58,951 bases of DNA from a virus. The notes below the pieces were generated by a model. It was not told the origin of the DNA, searched no databases, and worked only from the letters and a program-made list of their open reading frames with translations. The stretch spans positions 1-58,951 of IMG/VR virus record IMGVR_UViG_3300031227_000044; one strand, given 5' to 3'. The translations under genes and the position numbers were made by a program. Each line of letters opens with the position of its first letter. Positions within the stretch are counted from its first letter, which is position 1. Below, piece by piece: positions 16,980 through 24,527 of the stretch.

Positions 16980-17758
16980 TACTGATTCTTTCGGATGTGC
17001 TCTGCTCTAAGGCGTTCCAGGTCGAAGTTGCCCTTCTTCACGTCTTCCAGCCTGGCGCCCAGCTTTAGGGCTTCCAATTCTTCCAGGCTCATCTTCTTCA
17101 CGTCAAAGTGGTTATCCACGTTCCCCGGATCCTTGCCGATGGATTCCGCGATGTGCTCCACCGCACTCCTGCCCAGGGTATTGGCGACCTCCACGACCTT
17201 TGCCGCAGCCCTGGCCATCGTGGGGATGTCCGAGACCCGGAAGCTGGACGTGGGCTTGATAACTATCGTGATGCCGCCTTCGTCTTCAATGACCTCTTCT
17301 TCGACAATGGGGATGTCCAGCATCTGGGCCGCACGTTTGAGCATCTGGTCGGCCAACGCGACCATTTCTTGCGACTTCTCCCACTCCTGCACCTTCAGGT
17401 GGGCAGCAAAATTCTCAAACTCGCTGGCATGGAACTCGGCCAACTGCAACACCTTTCCATCGAACGACTTCTGGACGCTTCTCCAGTAGGCTTGCCGGCG
17501 ATGGGCCCAGTAGAGTTTGGTATTTGCTTGGTTCCATTGGGTCCGCATGGCTGCATTGAACGGTTGGTTGTGTTCGTTGCACCACATGGAGCACACACGG
17601 GAGATTATTGGAAGGCGTCTTGGGCTGAACCTGACGTAGAACTGAAACCACTGGAACTGCTTGTCCGACTCAAGCTCATGTTGGTCCCATGGGTTCTTGC
17701 CGGGCTCTCTGTCCATGAGGTCGGAAAGGATCAGTTTTTTTATCAGGTTCTCGTCCAT
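16979..17758 (-). CDS. Putative terminase small subunit
   Basis: The 259-residue protein is not clearly recognisable by motif. The N-terminal half is rich in Trp and aromatic residues (FQWFQFYVRFSPRRLP, WAHRRQAYWRSVQKS) and may be a DNA-binding helical domain; the middle and C-terminus look like coiled coils. It is the first gene of the head operon and is coupled to the large terminase by TAATG, the standard place for the small subunit that recognises packaging sites. The ATG lies only seven bases from a strong -10 box, so the mRNA may be leaderless. Confidence 0.5.
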   Translation of the reverse strand: MDENLIKKLILSDLMDREPGKNPWDQHELESDKQFQWFQFYVRFSPRRLPIISRVCSMWCNEHNQPFNAAMRTQWNQANTKLYWAHRRQAYWRSVQKSFDGKVLQLAEFHASEFENFAAHLKVQEWEKSQEMVALADQMLKRAAQMLDIPIVEEEVIEDEGGITIVIKPTSSFRVSDIPTMARAAAKVVEVANTLGRSAVEHIAESIGKDPGNVDNHFDVKKMSLEELEALKLGARLEDVKKGNFDLERLRAEHIRKNQ

Positions 17759-17765
17759 GGGGTAA

Positions 17766-17795
17766 ATTGTACAGATAGTTATTTGGAAAGGTCAA
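17766..17795 (-). promoter_or_regulatory. Late structural operon promoter
   Basis: Reading leftward, TTGACC is followed after 18 bases by TACAAT, each box matching the sigma70 consensus at five of six positions. It sits just ahead of the terminase gene block and just after a terminator, so it probably drives the whole head-tail operon. Confidence 0.65.
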
Positions 17796-17800
17796 GGAAG

Positions 17801-17858
17801 AAATAAAACGGGCCGGCCAGCGATGAGGCGTGATGGTCCTGTTATCGCCGGCCAGCCC
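17801..17858 (-). terminator. Rho-independent terminator for leftward transcripts
   Basis: The two arms (17844-17858 and 17810-17824) form a 15-bp stem when G-U pairs are allowed, starting GGGCUGGCC on the leftward RNA. The loop is 19 bases, and G UUUU A UUU follows. It would stop transcripts from the lysis block before the terminase promoter. Confidence 0.65.
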
Positions 17859-17939
17859 CAAGGAAAGAAACCACGCAAGAGGAAAGGTATCATTACCGCA
17901 AAAGCTTGTCAATCATCGAAAGATTCCAACGCCACCACA

Positions 17940-18752
17940 TCATCCAAAGGTGCTGATAATGCCCTTGATTTCCTGGTGGGCTCGTTTTAGATTGCTGTGG
18001 TAGTTGTTCTTTAGGGATCCAGGCCCGTTGTACCTACGTGCGATTCTTTTGTAGTTCGGATCATCGCTTCGGAACTCTTCGAGCAGGCCGCGGTCAAGGC
18101 CAATGAAGTGGGCAAATACCTCGAACTGTCTTTCCAAATCCCCCTGGTCTTGGAGGTAATCCACCGACAGGCCGCATCGGTCCACGTTAAATCCCATGAT
18201 CTGGAATAGGCCGAAAGAGGTGGAGTAGAATCTGCGTTCGCGGTCGTCAAGGCTAGGATTGCTGTCCCACACATGGCTTTCAAATCGAACCCTTCCGATG
18301 CCGGCCGTTTCAACCTGAATGATCGCCAAGGCCAGCCCCTGGTTAAGGCCCATTTCGGCAATGTCGCCGGAGTCCACCAATGCCTGGTAATAGGTCATGT
18401 AGCTTTCTGTCGCCGGCATGGCGGTGAGGCTCTGAAGCCGATCCAGGAACTCCACGTTGACCTGGGCGATCACTTCGTCGGCCATGAGGAGCTTCTGCTC
18501 GATCACACCAAGCATTGCTGCTGGATCAAAGGTGTCGGCCTGCAACTCTTTGCAGAACTGGAGAAGGCCCCGGCCTGTCCCAACACCCATCTTTCCGTCA
18601 ATAACAGCGGAACCGCTCATGTCGGTGGAGTAGCACAGGTAGACGAGACCCCGCTGAAGGGCGTAGGGCAATCGGTCTCTGATTTCCCAATACTTCACAA
18701 ATGTCTCTGGGTCCGTGTCGAGCAGTTGCGTGATCCACTTTCTTACGTCCAT
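17940..18752 (-). CDS. Endolysin, N-acetylmuramidase family
   Basis: The 270-residue protein has a C-terminal N-acetylmuramidase domain (about residues 135-270): LALAIIQVETAG with the likely catalytic Glu148, RFESHVW, TSFGLFQIMGFN and IARRYNGPG. It should cut the glycan strands of host peptidoglycan for lysis. The N-terminal about 110 residues contain GSAVIDGKMGVGTGRGLLQF, reminiscent of a peptidoglycan-binding repeat. No signal peptide is seen, so export probably needs a holin that I could not identify. The start has GGGGAGA at good spacing. The gene ends the leftward lysis block, just before a terminator. Confidence 0.82.
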   Translation of the reverse strand: MDVRKWITQLLDTDPETFVKYWEIRDRLPYALQRGLVYLCYSTDMSGSAVIDGKMGVGTGRGLLQFCKELQADTFDPAAMLGVIEQKLLMADEVIAQVNVEFLDRLQSLTAMPATESYMTYYQALVDSGDIAEMGLNQGLALAIIQVETAGIGRVRFESHVWDSNPSLDDRERRFYSTSFGLFQIMGFNVDRCGLSVDYLQDQGDLERQFEVFAHFIGLDRGLLEEFRSDDPNYKRIARRYNGPGSLKNNYHSNLKRAHQEIKGIISTFG

Positions 18753-18765
18753 TTGAAGTCTCCCC

Positions 18766-19800
18766 TCAGGTGCCTGCTTTGCGAAGGCGTAATTTGCGTG
18801 TCTGGATTTTCGGCTGTGGCTCTCTTTGGTCTTTGTCGATGTGATGAAGCTGCCCGCCCGCCAAGACCTCGACCTCACCACGCTTTACCGCCGCCAGAAG
18901 GTCCGTAATGGCCTGCTCTCGGATTGCATGGTTGCGGGTATGGGTAGCGTCATATCCCCAGTTGTGGTCCGCAGGCGTGGCTACACAGTCGCTTCGTCTC
19001 AATCCGGCGCTGTCCGCGATTTTCTGTGCCGTTTCTCGCAGGGTTTCAATGGCCCATGGTTCTGGCTCGAAGTCAGCAGCGTCAGTGGTCGTTCCCGTCA
19101 CGGTCACTAGCGCACGGTCATCGCCAGCTTCTTCCGCTATACCAACCAGGCTATCGTTCTCACCAGAAACAGGGTGAACAACCGGTGCTTCTAACTCGAC
19201 CCCTGCGGTCCGAAACGCCTCCAGACTCCTGCTGAAATCATCCATCGAAAGTGCGCTGGACGACATTGCCTGCTGAAGCATTGTTCTTTGCACGGCATTT
19301 TCATAGCGCCGGGCCCGTTCAGCGTCAAATCGAGCCCTTACGCCAGCGGTGATGTCCTGAACAATTTCTACGCCCGTACGCTCCGTGGCCTGGCTCCGAT
19401 CATGCTCTACCACGGCATGGTCCTCGATCAGCTTGCCGACGAAAGGCCGTGCTGGGCCAATGCTTCCAAGACGAAGCATGTGTCCGTTCAGAGAAAAGAC
19501 GCGCCGTCTTGGTTGGGGAATTTCGCCCTTGAGGCCAAGAAGTTGTACCAGATCATCAGCGTGTGCAAGAGTTGCTGTCCTGAAGTACACGTTCTGCGTT
19601 TCCGCCAAGGCAATCGCGTAGGCAAGCTGGAAAGTGGTACGGCCAGATCCAATTGGTGCGCGGCGGAGTCTACCGGTGAGGGCTTCTGTATCGATTTCAA
19701 CCAGCCTGGCCCAGTGGGATTGAAGCCTATTTGGCTCAAAGCCAAGACACCGGATAGCCCGCATAGTGTGGGCACGTAACAGATATTCGTCATTTGCCAT
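18766..19800 (-). CDS. Unknown protein with P-loop-like N-terminus
   Basis: The 344-residue protein is not recognised. Near the N-terminus RAPIGSGRTTFQLAYAIALAE looks like a Walker A loop followed by a helix. The next strand, QNVYFRTATLAHADDLVQLLG, resembles the adenine-side strand of ATPases, but no Walker B partner is obvious. The middle is helical and Arg/Glu-rich; the C-terminus is basic (QTRKLRLRKAGT). The start MANDEYLL has GAGG nearby and overlaps the upstream HTH gene. It lies between the endolysin and a small HTH gene. Lysis, packaging or regulation are all possible. Confidence 0.6.
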   Translation of the reverse strand: MANDEYLLRAHTMRAIRCLGFEPNRLQSHWARLVEIDTEALTGRLRRAPIGSGRTTFQLAYAIALAETQNVYFRTATLAHADDLVQLLGLKGEIPQPRRRVFSLNGHMLRLGSIGPARPFVGKLIEDHAVVEHDRSQATERTGVEIVQDITAGVRARFDAERARRYENAVQRTMLQQAMSSSALSMDDFSRSLEAFRTAGVELEAPVVHPVSGENDSLVGIAEEAGDDRALVTVTGTTTDAADFEPEPWAIETLRETAQKIADSAGLRRSDCVATPADHNWGYDATHTRNHAIREQAITDLLAAVKRGEVEVLAGGQLHHIDKDQREPQPKIQTRKLRLRKAGT

Positions 19801-19981
19801 CTTGTGTGTCCTCATTGGCCCGGAGCCATGCGGTCAGGCGACTGCGCCGTACCCGGATGGTTCCCCCGACCCGAGTGACCCCCATCTCCTTGACAAGGCC
19901 ATACACCTTGGACCGCCCCACCTTCAACTCCTTGGCGATCTCCTTGGGAGTCATGAGTTCGTCTTTGTCGTGCTTGCCCAT
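19790..19981 (-). CDS. Small HTH DNA-binding protein (excisionase/MerR-like)
   Basis: The 63-residue protein has the pattern ELMTPKEIAKELKVGRSKVYGLVKEMGVTRVGGTIRVRRSRLTAWL. This is a winged HTH of the excisionase (HTH_17) class: a recognition helix around GRSKVYGLVKE and a basic wing. It probably binds DNA as a regulator or architectural factor. The start MGKHDKDEL is preceded by GGAAG at suitable spacing. It lies just after the lipoprotein gene and overlaps the next gene. Without an integrase nearby, an excision role is not supported. Confidence 0.75.
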   Translation of the reverse strand: MGKHDKDELMTPKEIAKELKVGRSKVYGLVKEMGVTRVGGTIRVRRSRLTAWLRANEDTQDGK

Positions 19982-19983
19982 GT

Positions 19984-20700
19984 TCACTTCCACCACTGGT
20001 AGAGGTCGTCGCACACGATGAGGCATCCCGACATCTCCGGGTCGCAACGGCCACTACAGTCCGTATCGATGAGGCATTCCACATTGTCTTCCAGACAGTC
20101 TCGGGAGCATCGGTAGTGGGGCAGGCGGTCAAAACACTCCCACAGAACCGTGCAGTCCAGCAGCCCGTACTGCATTGCAAGGCCGCACTGGCGAGAGCAG
20201 ATGATCCGGCCACAGCTTTGCGGAACCGGAAACATTACGCAGCATTCGGAGTAGCAGCCCTGGAATGGAAGGCTGGCTTCGTAAGTGCAGGCACTCCAAT
20301 CTTCTTCCGGGCAGGACGTTCCGGTGTCGTCGTCATCATTATCGTCATTGTCATCGTTGTCGTCGTTATTGTCGTTGTCGTCATCATCATTGTCATCATC
20401 GTCGTCATCGTCCAACGTGCCAGTCAGGAACCAGGGTGGCCTTTCGTCATCGCCGTCATCATCATCGCCATACCCCCCAAAGGCCACACAGCAGCCTGTA
20501 CTGGCCCCGGCGTCCTTCTGGCACACATAGCCCCGGCCCATCGCGATAGTGCACTCAGCGGTAAGGGCGCAGGCGTAGCAGCCATCGTCGTCGTCGTCGT
20601 CGTCGCCACAGCACGACAGGCTAATTACGATGAAGAACACAATGCCGATCAGGAGAAACCAGGCCCAGCAACCATTACCGTATCCATTATCTTGTCTCAT
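19984..20700 (-). CDS. Cysteine-rich lipoprotein with poly-aspartate linkers
   Basis: The 238-residue protein starts with a lipoprotein signal: a hydrophobic FLLIGIVFFIVISLSCC segment with a lipobox-like LSLSC, immediately followed by CGDDDDDDD. A small Cys-rich domain, a long Asp/Asn tract and a second Cys-rich domain follow; 26 cysteines in total suggest disulfides. It would be anchored in the envelope and project outward, and the Asp tracts may bind calcium. AGGAGGT precedes the ATG, and a promoter candidate lies upstream. It resembles surface lipoproteins of some delta-type bacteria, so recent acquisition from a host is plausible. Superinfection exclusion or a lysis role is only a guess. 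Confidence 0.7.
   Translation of the reverse strand: MRQDNGYGNGCWAWFLLIGIVFFIVISLSCCGDDDDDDDGCYACALTAECTIAMGRGYVCQKDAGASTGCCVAFGGYGDDDDGDDERPPWFLTGTLDDDDDDDNDDDDNDNNDDNDDNDDNDDDDTGTSCPEEDWSACTYEASLPFQGCYSECCVMFPVPQSCGRIICSRQCGLAMQYGLLDCTVLWECFDRLPHYRCSRDCLEDNVECLIDTDCSGRCDPEMSGCLIVCDDLYQWWK
20326..20412. repeat. Asp/Asn-coding trinucleotide repeat tract
   Basis: An imperfect run of GTC, ATC, GTT and ATT triplets on the plus strand encodes the Asp/Asn linker of the lipoprotein on the minus strand. The repeat is prone to slippage, so its length may vary in frame between isolates. Confidence 0.85.
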
Positions 20701-20720
20701 CTTGTACCTCCTATGCGGAA

Positions 20721-20750
20721 AGAATGGCACAATCCGGTACAGGATGTCAA
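20721..20750 (-). promoter_or_regulatory. Promoter candidate for the lipoprotein/lysis block
   Basis: Reading leftward, TTGACA is followed after 18 bases by CATTCT, preceded by TG in extended -10 position. An AT-rich stretch lies upstream of the -35. It stands about 20 bases ahead of the lipoprotein start in the only gap of this block. The -10 match is weak (three of six). Confidence 0.4.
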
Positions 20751-20877
20751 GCTTTAATACAATTAAGGGAGTTTTGAGGAACAACTGGCCGGTAATACTG
20801 GTGATAAGCGGAGCGAACAGGAACATCCGGAGGGCGCCACAGGGCCTGGCTCTACCCTCCATGTGTGTCAGATATGC

Positions 20878-22071
20878 TTACACGGGTTCCACGAATCCCT
20901 CGTCAGTTATGGGTCGCCAGATTATGTGAAAGTGCATCTTGCCGCCGACTTGGCTGCCGGTAACGTTCCACCGGATAAAGGTGTCAAAGTCCACGTCTGC
21001 ATTCAACACAATGCTTCTCTTTTTAGGATCCACGCCTTTATCGACGGTAGGCGACCCTGCATTGAAAAGCGTTACTTTTTTACCTGGGTCCTCCGTCTTC
21101 ATTGCTATGGTTCCCACCGGGGCTGTGCTAAGGTCTGCCCCATTATCGAGGGTCATGTCCTCTTGAGCGGGAGATCCGCCACCCGCTGTCCATAGATCAA
21201 AATAAGCATCCGTATTCGTGCCCACCAAAGCGCTTGTGTCAACATGCCCGAAAATTTCCAGGACCTCTACTGCCCCCGTTACCTGGAATAAATTGTATTC
21301 AGTATCAGCACTCATCGTTATCAGTTTGTATTTTGTTTCTGGATAAGCAAATCTGGTCCAGACATTAGCATTATCTACGTCAACCCATCTGCCGTCTCCA
21401 CCACCTGTTGAGCAGTCAACGACCGTCCAATTGGTAGTGGCGGCACCAAGGTAATACCCCGATGTTTGATGTCCGCTGGAGGTGCAGTCACTGAGAATTC
21501 CCGTATTCGAACCGGTGACGTTGAAGCCATAAGTAGCCGCGTCCCCAACAGTACCGCAACCGTATAATCCTGCCTGTGCTCCCGTTACGTTAAATCCTGA
21601 AAAAGTATTCGCAGGGAATCCCGCCAAACAATTATTCAGGATAGCGCCTTCTCCGGTAATTTGGTAGCAATCTGCCCCGTCAACCACTTTGACATTATTA
21701 AGAACGCACTCGTCCCCGCTTACAAGTGTCCCCCCGGCGGCACTGTCTGGAGTTATCCTTAAGAAGCCATCAATTTCACATGAATTGCCCGATACGATTA
21801 GGCCCGTACCAGATGCGGGGTCAATAAGTGTTCCTCTTTCGCACCACATCTCACACGAACTACAAGCTAAATTAAGATTTAGCTCTGTGTACGTCCCTGC
21901 CGTAACGTTCAAAGCGTCACCACTGGACATTGCAGCGATTCCCGCTTTTATTGTTTCGAAGGCAGATTTTGGGGTTTTGCCTGAGTTGGTGTTGCTCCCG
22001 GTCCCTTTGTTTACGTACCAAATACCACCACCAAATTTCGGAATCTGTAAAGTATTGTTTATATAAGACAT
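20878..22071 (-). CDS. Beta-helix tail spike / receptor-binding-type protein
   Basis: The 397-residue protein opens with IWYVNKGTGSNTNSGKTPKSAFETIKAGIAA, the classic start of right-handed parallel beta-helix (pectate-lyase-like) spikes. Short repeated turns with buried Val/Ile and Asn/Cys ladders follow (ITGEGAILNNC, FNVTGAQAGLYGC, FNVTGSNTGILSDC). The last 150 residues form a separate beta-rich cap. It probably sits at the virion periphery and binds or degrades host surface glycan; no catalytic residues are clear. It lies immediately downstream of the tail fibre gene and shares its lower GC content. Confidence 0.62.
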   Translation of the reverse strand: MSYINNTLQIPKFGGGIWYVNKGTGSNTNSGKTPKSAFETIKAGIAAMSSGDALNVTAGTYTELNLNLACSSCEMWCERGTLIDPASGTGLIVSGNSCEIDGFLRITPDSAAGGTLVSGDECVLNNVKVVDGADCYQITGEGAILNNCLAGFPANTFSGFNVTGAQAGLYGCGTVGDAATYGFNVTGSNTGILSDCTSSGHQTSGYYLGAATTNWTVVDCSTGGGDGRWVDVDNANVWTRFAYPETKYKLITMSADTEYNLFQVTGAVEVLEIFGHVDTSALVGTNTDAYFDLWTAGGGSPAQEDMTLDNGADLSTAPVGTIAMKTEDPGKKVTLFNAGSPTVDKGVDPKKRSIVLNADVDFDTFIRWNVTGSQVGGKMHFHIIWRPITDEGFVEPV

Positions 22072-22084
22072 CTAATCGATCTCC

Positions 22085-24049
22085 TTAGACAACGAATAAA
22101 TCCGACCCATTACAATAAACAGTAATCGAATCGTAATCACCAGTAATAACGGCTGTAGCCTGGCCATCAATTGTCTGACCACCTTCTGTAGTAAGCGTAA
22201 TGTTGAAGGCGGAAGCATTGCCACTAGCATCCTTAATAACTAAATAACGACCGGAGGTCATCTGTGCTGTTTTCCAATCAATAGCACAAGTACCAGCAGC
22301 AGTACGTGTAACATGGAGGATATCATCTGCAAGGAGTAGATCATAATTAGCTACGTTTACGGTTGTGACCGCTTTAAAGCGGTCTGCCTTTGCATCAACA
22401 GCGGTCTTCACTGCCTTCTGAGTAACCAAGCTCGTGTCTACGTTACCAGCAAGATCAGTCTTGATCAGCGTGATCCCAGGACCGGCCAACTCACCGATCC
22501 TGACAGCACCAACTAGAGTAGCTTCATCTGGATTATAGGCCAGGATTACGTCGCCTTCTGCTCCATCAACTCCACCACCACCATCTTCTTCACCAGCAAG
22601 TCCACCATAAATATAATTATCTCCGCCATCTCCGCCATCACCTGATGTATCGGCATCACCCCCAGGGCCCGCTCCTAATCGTATACCACCACCCTTAAAT
22701 CCACCACCGACTCCACTTGGCCCTCCTCCACCAGAACCCATAAAGATTATATCGCCAGAGTCAGAGTCTTCACTACCAGTAAATAATGCGATACGAAAAT
22801 CGGAAGAAGATACCCCTCCTAAAACAATTAATCCCCCAGGTATACCATAAGGAGTCCCATCTGATAATGCAAATAGCTCTTCACCAGAGCCGTTTATGGT
22901 AGGGTCTAATACTATTTTGCCATATTCTGAACCACTTGTTTTATCCATTATCTGTGTATATACACCGCCATACTCTACTTTATTTGGTGTTGCTGCATCG
23001 TCATAACCATATAGAGCAATTTGACCAGCTATATCACCCTCACTTGGAGCTGTATCGGAACTTTGCACGAACAATAGGTTAGCAGCATATACTCCTCTTT
23101 CTGCTATGGTCATTTTTTCAACACCAGCCATACTGAAATGATAAACTCCAGGAGTCCCTGCGCCTGAAGTGGTTCGTGTGTCAATTTTAATATGACTTAA
23201 TTTCTGTGCTCCAACATCATAAACTGACTGAATTGTTAGTGCATCTGAAACACTAGAGCCCAACGATATAACTGGATTTCCATCATTCGTGGCATCATAA
23301 ATTTCTAAATCTGTCAATCCTGTTATATCATGACCATCTACATCTAATGTCGCATCCAATTTACCATCTGCGCCAATAATGTTGTTGATCGCAGCCCGGA
23401 CTTCGGTATCAAGAACATGTTGGTCGTCGGCCAGAAGGCCTGAGAGAGCGGTAACGGAGATTTCATCTGTCCCGCCGTTCTCGTGGCTCCCATGGTGGCC
23501 TTGTGGCGCGTTGTTGGCGGTCACGTCCGCAAGAGCCTCCATGCCATCGAGTTTCGTCTTGTCGGCCCCGGACATGAGGCCGGAATTGCCGGCTGCAATC
23601 GCATCGGCAATCGTGTCCCCACCGCCCGTGACGTGGGTTGCAGCATGGTCTTTCGGTGGCTGGTCGTCGGCAAGTTCGCCGCTCAGGCCGGCCACGTTGA
23701 TCTCGTCACCGCCGCCGTTCTGGTGGGTCGCTGCATGAAGTTGGGCATGGTGGTCGTCAGTGGTCTGCCCGCTCGTGGAAGCATGGGGAAGGGTCCCGGT
23801 GTGATCCACTCCATCAATGGCATGGGCCTGGTTGTGATGATCGTTCGCCGTCTTTCCGGAAGTAGAAGCATGGGGCAACGTGCCCGTATGGGCCGACCCA
23901 GAGATATCATGGGCAAGAGGTGTCTGGGCATCGCCAGCAAGACCGGACAGCCCCGCGATGGAAACTTCGTCAGCCCCACCATTCTCATGCGTGGGCGCGT
24001 GGACACCAGGCACTCCGCCGTTCGTCTTGGGTGTTATGCGAATAGTCAT
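22085..24049 (-). CDS. Tail fibre protein with repeat shaft
   Basis: The 654-residue protein has an N-terminal third built of repeats such as THENGGADEVSIAGLSG, HTGTLPHASTSG and HENGGTDEISVTALSGLLADDQ, common in trimeric phage fibre shafts. A beta-rich distal region with a Gly-rich loop cluster (SGGGGPSGVGGGFKGGG) follows, and a C-terminal domain ends GDYDSITVYCNGSDLFVV. The start MTIRITPKTN follows the upstream stop by a few bases. The distal two thirds are coded by visibly AT-richer DNA than the shaft, pointing to a swapped receptor-binding module. Confidence 0.75.
   Translation of the reverse strand: MTIRITPKTNGGVPGVHAPTHENGGADEVSIAGLSGLAGDAQTPLAHDISGSAHTGTLPHASTSGKTANDHHNQAHAIDGVDHTGTLPHASTSGQTTDDHHAQLHAATHQNGGGDEINVAGLSGELADDQPPKDHAATHVTGGGDTIADAIAAGNSGLMSGADKTKLDGMEALADVTANNAPQGHHGSHENGGTDEISVTALSGLLADDQHVLDTEVRAAINNIIGADGKLDATLDVDGHDITGLTDLEIYDATNDGNPVISLGSSVSDALTIQSVYDVGAQKLSHIKIDTRTTSGAGTPGVYHFSMAGVEKMTIAERGVYAANLLFVQSSDTAPSEGDIAGQIALYGYDDAATPNKVEYGGVYTQIMDKTSGSEYGKIVLDPTINGSGEELFALSDGTPYGIPGGLIVLGGVSSSDFRIALFTGSEDSDSGDIIFMGSGGGGPSGVGGGFKGGGIRLGAGPGGDADTSGDGGDGGDNYIYGGLAGEEDGGGGVDGAEGDVILAYNPDEATLVGAVRIGELAGPGITLIKTDLAGNVDTSLVTQKAVKTAVDAKADRFKAVTTVNVANYDLLLADDILHVTRTAAGTCAIDWKTAQMTSGRYLVIKDASGNASAFNITLTTEGGQTIDGQATAVITGDYDSITVYCNGSDLFVV
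23420..24001 (-). repeat. Coding repeats of the fibre shaft
   Basis: About 190 codons contain diverged repeats of two kinds, H-x3-H-x-N-G-G-x-D-E-[IV]-x-V-x-x-L-S-G and HTGTLPHASTSG. Both are visible as DNA similarity. They can support recombination with other fibre genes. Confidence 0.75.
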
Positions 24050-24053
24050 GACA

Positions 24054-24404
24054 TCAACCCCCCAGGGCTTGCCACTGAAGCTTCTGCCCAGCAGTGTCGG
24101 ATATCGCGTACAGCTTCTCCACATCCAGGAATGCACTCGAGCCAGGCTCCCAGTCACCGCTGTACACGATCGACTGGCTCTTCTCGATCGACACCGCCCC
24201 ACCGGCCACCACGCCACTGTTGCCAATCGAGATCGTGGCAGTCGCGGAGTTCCCGTTCGGCGCCACACCATCGGTGCTCTGGAACACCACCGACTGCACC
24301 TTCTCCAAATCACTGATCTGGCCAGGTGCGATAATGAGACCAGCAGCCACCGCACTCACCTCGATCTCGCCCTGAGCCAATATCTCCAATGTGAAGTCTG
24401 CCAT
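24054..24404 (-). CDS. Small fibre-associated beta protein of unknown function
   Basis: The 116-residue protein begins MADFTLEILAQGEIEVSAVAAG and has two similar halves, each with ISDLEKVQSVVFQS- or VSIEKSQSIVYSG-type strands, suggesting an internal duplication. It could be a virion decoration or a fibre attachment protein. It is the first gene of the fibre transcription block and ends five bases before the fibre start. GGAGGG lies upstream of the chosen ATG. The family is not recognised. Confidence 0.55.
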   Translation of the reverse strand: MADFTLEILAQGEIEVSAVAAGLIIAPGQISDLEKVQSVVFQSTDGVAPNGNSATATISIGNSGVVAGGAVSIEKSQSIVYSGDWEPGSSAFLDVEKLYAISDTAGQKLQWQALGG

Positions 24405-24463
24405 CGCTTCAAGCCCTCCACTCTGAGTGAAAAATGTCAATACCTACAGCCTCTAAATCAAAA

Positions 24464-24492
24464 CCCTAAAACATTATTTCCATACTTGTCAA
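24464..24492 (-). promoter_or_regulatory. Weak promoter candidate ahead of the fibre block
   Basis: A leftward TTGACA (24487-24492) stands in the gap between the methyltransferase and the fibre genes, with a poor -10 (TTAGGG at 17 bases). A second TTGACA occurs about 50 bases further on. Fibre genes need a start point here, but the match is weak. Confidence 0.25.
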
Positions 24493-24527
24493 GGGGGAAG
24501 GTCTGGGCGGGTATTATGGAGGGAAGG

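Noticed and set aside
19790-19981. Excisionase and hence integration module
   Set aside because: The protein is a generic small HTH; no integrase or attachment-site duplication is visible.
20285-20757. Rightward frames with Ser/Val/Ile runs opposite the lipoprotein
   Set aside because: They are mirror translations of the Asp-coding triplet repeat on the other strand.
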